DNA of 64,000 bases, from the NCBI RefSeq assembly GCF_035582795.1, contig NC_134368.1:29758501-29822500 (forward strand), read 5' to 3'. Shown here in pieces: positions 62,098-64,000 of the stretch (position 1 is the first letter of the stretch; the number at the start of each line of letters is the position of its first letter). The stretch comes from Mycteria americana (lineage: Eukaryota > Chordata > Aves > Ciconiiformes > Ciconiidae). The notes below the pieces were generated by a model, which was not told where the DNA came from, ran no database searches, and saw only the letters and a program-made list of their open reading frames with translations. Position numbers and translations under genes: made by a program.

Positions 62098-64000
62098 GTG
62101 AGTGACCCGCGCGCCGGGCCGGGCCGGGCCGGGCCGGGCCGGGCCGGGCCGGAGGGCGCTGCTGCCGCGGGTCCCCGCCGCAGCGGTGGAGCCCCCCGCG
62201 CCGCAGCGCCGCCTGCCGGCCGCGCCGTGGAGCTCCGCGGCGCCCCGCAGGTGAGGGGACAGCCAGCGCCGGGCGAGCTCGTCCCCGCCGGCAGCACGAG
62301 CCCCGCGGGGACGGGCTGTGGCCTGCCGGGTGCCCGGCTGCAGAGGGGGCTCAGTATGGAGCCGAGCGAGAGCCAATACTATAAAATAGCCGAGCGCATC
62401 GCCGTTGCTAGGAAGAGTTGTTTGCCTTGTTGAGATAATGTTCGCGTGCCTGAATTGGCACTCCACGCTCAAAATACCTGGTACAGGTTTGAGGTTCTGG
62501 GTTCTGCTTGCGCTGGTTTGCCCTTTGCATGATCAACACCTGTCGTCAGAAACGTTGGAGTTTCTTGAGCTGTAGCAGCAGATGGATATATGTGCGGTTT
62601 TTTCATGTTAAATGATTCAAAGAGTTAGACACTTCACTTTGCAAGCTAGTGGCATTGAGTAAAAGGTGCAAAAAGGAAAGAAAGAGGAGCTTCTAGAAAA
62701 CGCTCTCTTTCTTGTAGAAGGGGGAAAAAACCCAGCCTTGCAGATCAAGTACATAAGGATGTTGCCTATCCAGCTATCAAAATCAGAAAAGTCTCCTAGC
62801 TACAGGTGTGAAACATATTGCATTTGATTTCAGTTCTGCTGCTGGAAGGAATGCTAATAGACATGCAGGCTTAAAGAGCAAAAATGTGTCTCTATAGTGC
62901 TTGCCTCGTTTGACAGCCTTTTCCCAGAAGAAAATGAAAAATCGGTTACAAGTTTGAACATTTTACAAAATCATGTTGGATTAGTGTGCACCGTGGGCAT
63001 TTTGCTCTCACTCTCTTTTCTTATGTTTAGTCTCATATGGAAAGAAAGCATCTTAGATTTTCATAGGGGAACACCTATTTAGTTAAAAGAAGCTAGAAAC
63101 CTTACATTTCCATCCTGATCAGCAGTTTACTTCACTGAAAAAAAGGTGATATTTGCCCATCCAAAGTAATTTACCCAAGTGGGCATTTTTCCTCTGTATA
63201 TTAGTAAATAGTTGTCATTAAAACAATCTCTTCAGAGATTGTTTTCATTTTCATATTTAATTTTTTCTGTTGTTTGTTATATATACACAGTTCCTGTTTG
63301 TGTGTAACTGTTATATTTGCTTATATTGCCAAGCAGAATATGCTTGGCAGAAAGGGCAGGAAAAGAGATTTGTCACATTGCGTGTAGCATACCAGGCTCT
63401 GCAGAGTGCTAATACCACACAAAGACAAGATTTTGCAAGTTTCAGCTCCTGAAGTTCCTGTTGCTGTATTCTACTTTCAGGGAGGAACGTGGTAGGGACT
63501 GTGCAGATAAGGTCTATGTTCTGTTTTCTCTGCCTTATCAAAATAGCTGAAGAACAAATGTACTCCAACTCCAAACTGTTTCTACCACCCTGTAACGGTA
63601 CACCCTGGCAAAGTGAAACACAGCAAACACCATCACCAAAATACGTGCTCTGAAAGGTCCAGAACTTACCTTGTAAGGTCTCAACACCTGAAATACTGTT
63701 AATTTGGAGAGGAGTGGATGTGATGGTTTCCAGTGGCAATGATGGATCCAACATGCGACTTCCCCCTCCATTCCAACACTTGCACAGCCCCTGGGAAACT
63801 GCAATTTGAACTTTCTGTTTTTTAATCAAGGAAAGTTACATGCTAGATGGATTCCTTAACTAATGTCCATGTGCGGGGGTGGGGGCAGCTCGACTAAGAC
63901 TGGTCAAAAAAGTAAGATGTTTTCATTTCATAAGGTGCCACATCTCTCAGTGGAAGAAAGCAACCATTCCCACGTAGCCAATAGCCCATTCCTTAAGGCA
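62098..64000 (+). other. GABRB1: GABRB1 intron 3, 5' part (continues past window)
   Basis: GC-rich for about 260 bp after exon 3, then AT-rich. No exon 4 (the 221-nt exon expected to begin with the DYTLTMYF coding sequence) appears before the edge. A 172-codon minus-strand open frame (63311-63829) has no recognisable similarity and is probably chance. Confidence 0.85.
62114..62152 (+). repeat. (CCGGG)7 pentanucleotide repeat in GABRB1 intron 3
   Basis: Seven perfect CCGGG units plus a partial one begin 16 nt after the exon 3 splice donor. The transcribed strand pattern GGGCC contains regularly spaced G-triplets, able in principle to form a G-quadruplex or a stable hairpin in nascent RNA. Confidence 0.95.

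Larger units (their letters stand above)
61290..62360 (+). promoter_or_regulatory. CpG island covering GABRB1 promoter and exons 1-3
   Basis: A sharp GC- and CpG-rich block containing the first three coding exons and about 400 bp of upstream DNA. It has a run of GC boxes, (GGGGC)-type repeats at about 61467-61484, and no TATA box near the start. The composition returns to AT-rich shortly after exon 3. Confidence 0.85.

Noticed and set aside
61392-62297. 301-codon minus-strand open frame over GABRB1 exons 1-3
   Set aside because: GC-rich antisense shadow of the coding exons and repeats; low-complexity product with no domain.
63311-63829. 172-codon minus-strand open frame in GABRB1 intron 3
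   Set aside because: Rather long, but the translation has no recognised motif or family and no supporting gene signals; conservation would be needed to revive it.

Overview
The window looks like single-copy nuclear DNA from a bird, most likely a neoavian (non-galliform) species. It contains interrupted vertebrate genes with GT-AG introns, CpG-island promoters, decayed CR1-type (avian LINE) tails, and a solo LTR of a kind I recognise from memory as common in Neoaves. There are no bacterial-style genes, operons, CRISPR arrays or phage genes.

Two GABA-A receptor subunit genes lie head to head. GABRA4 (alpha-4) is on the minus strand. All nine coding exons can be placed: 43246-43164, 43047-42929, 33608-33541, 31051-30831, 30727-30645, 28880-28737, 27329-27177, 23830-23571 and 5495-4962. 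They join in frame to 1665 nt, or 554 residues plus stop. GABRB1 (beta-1) is on the plus strand. Only its first three coding exons are present (61691-61770, 61853-61944, 62030-62097); the rest lies beyond the right edge. This is the conserved GABRA4/GABRB1 pair of the vertebrate GABRG1-GABRA2-GABRA4-GABRB1 cluster.

Layout: 1-4961 is 3' UTR and/or downstream flank of GABRA4. 4962-43246 is GABRA4, with an 18-kb last intron that carries an antisense solo LTR (17166-17743), CR1 remnants and two strong inverted repeats. 42.6-43.9 kb is the GABRA4 CpG island. 43.9-61.3 kb is the shared upstream interval, with CR1 fragments and simple repeats but no convincing gene. 61.3-62.4 kb is the GABRB1 CpG island with exons 1-3. 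62.1-64.0 kb is the start of a large GABRB1 intron.

The two products belong to the same family of pentameric GABA-gated chloride channels and could share the regulatory interval between them. Notable points are a perfect EGR-type site 76 bp upstream of the GABRA4 start, a palindromic NRF-1-type site about 90 bp upstream of the GABRB1 start, GC-rich repeats just inside the first introns of both genes, and the arginine that makes alpha-4 receptors diazepam-insensitive. I found no undescribed system. Most open frames outside the exons are chance frames or GC-rich antisense shadows.
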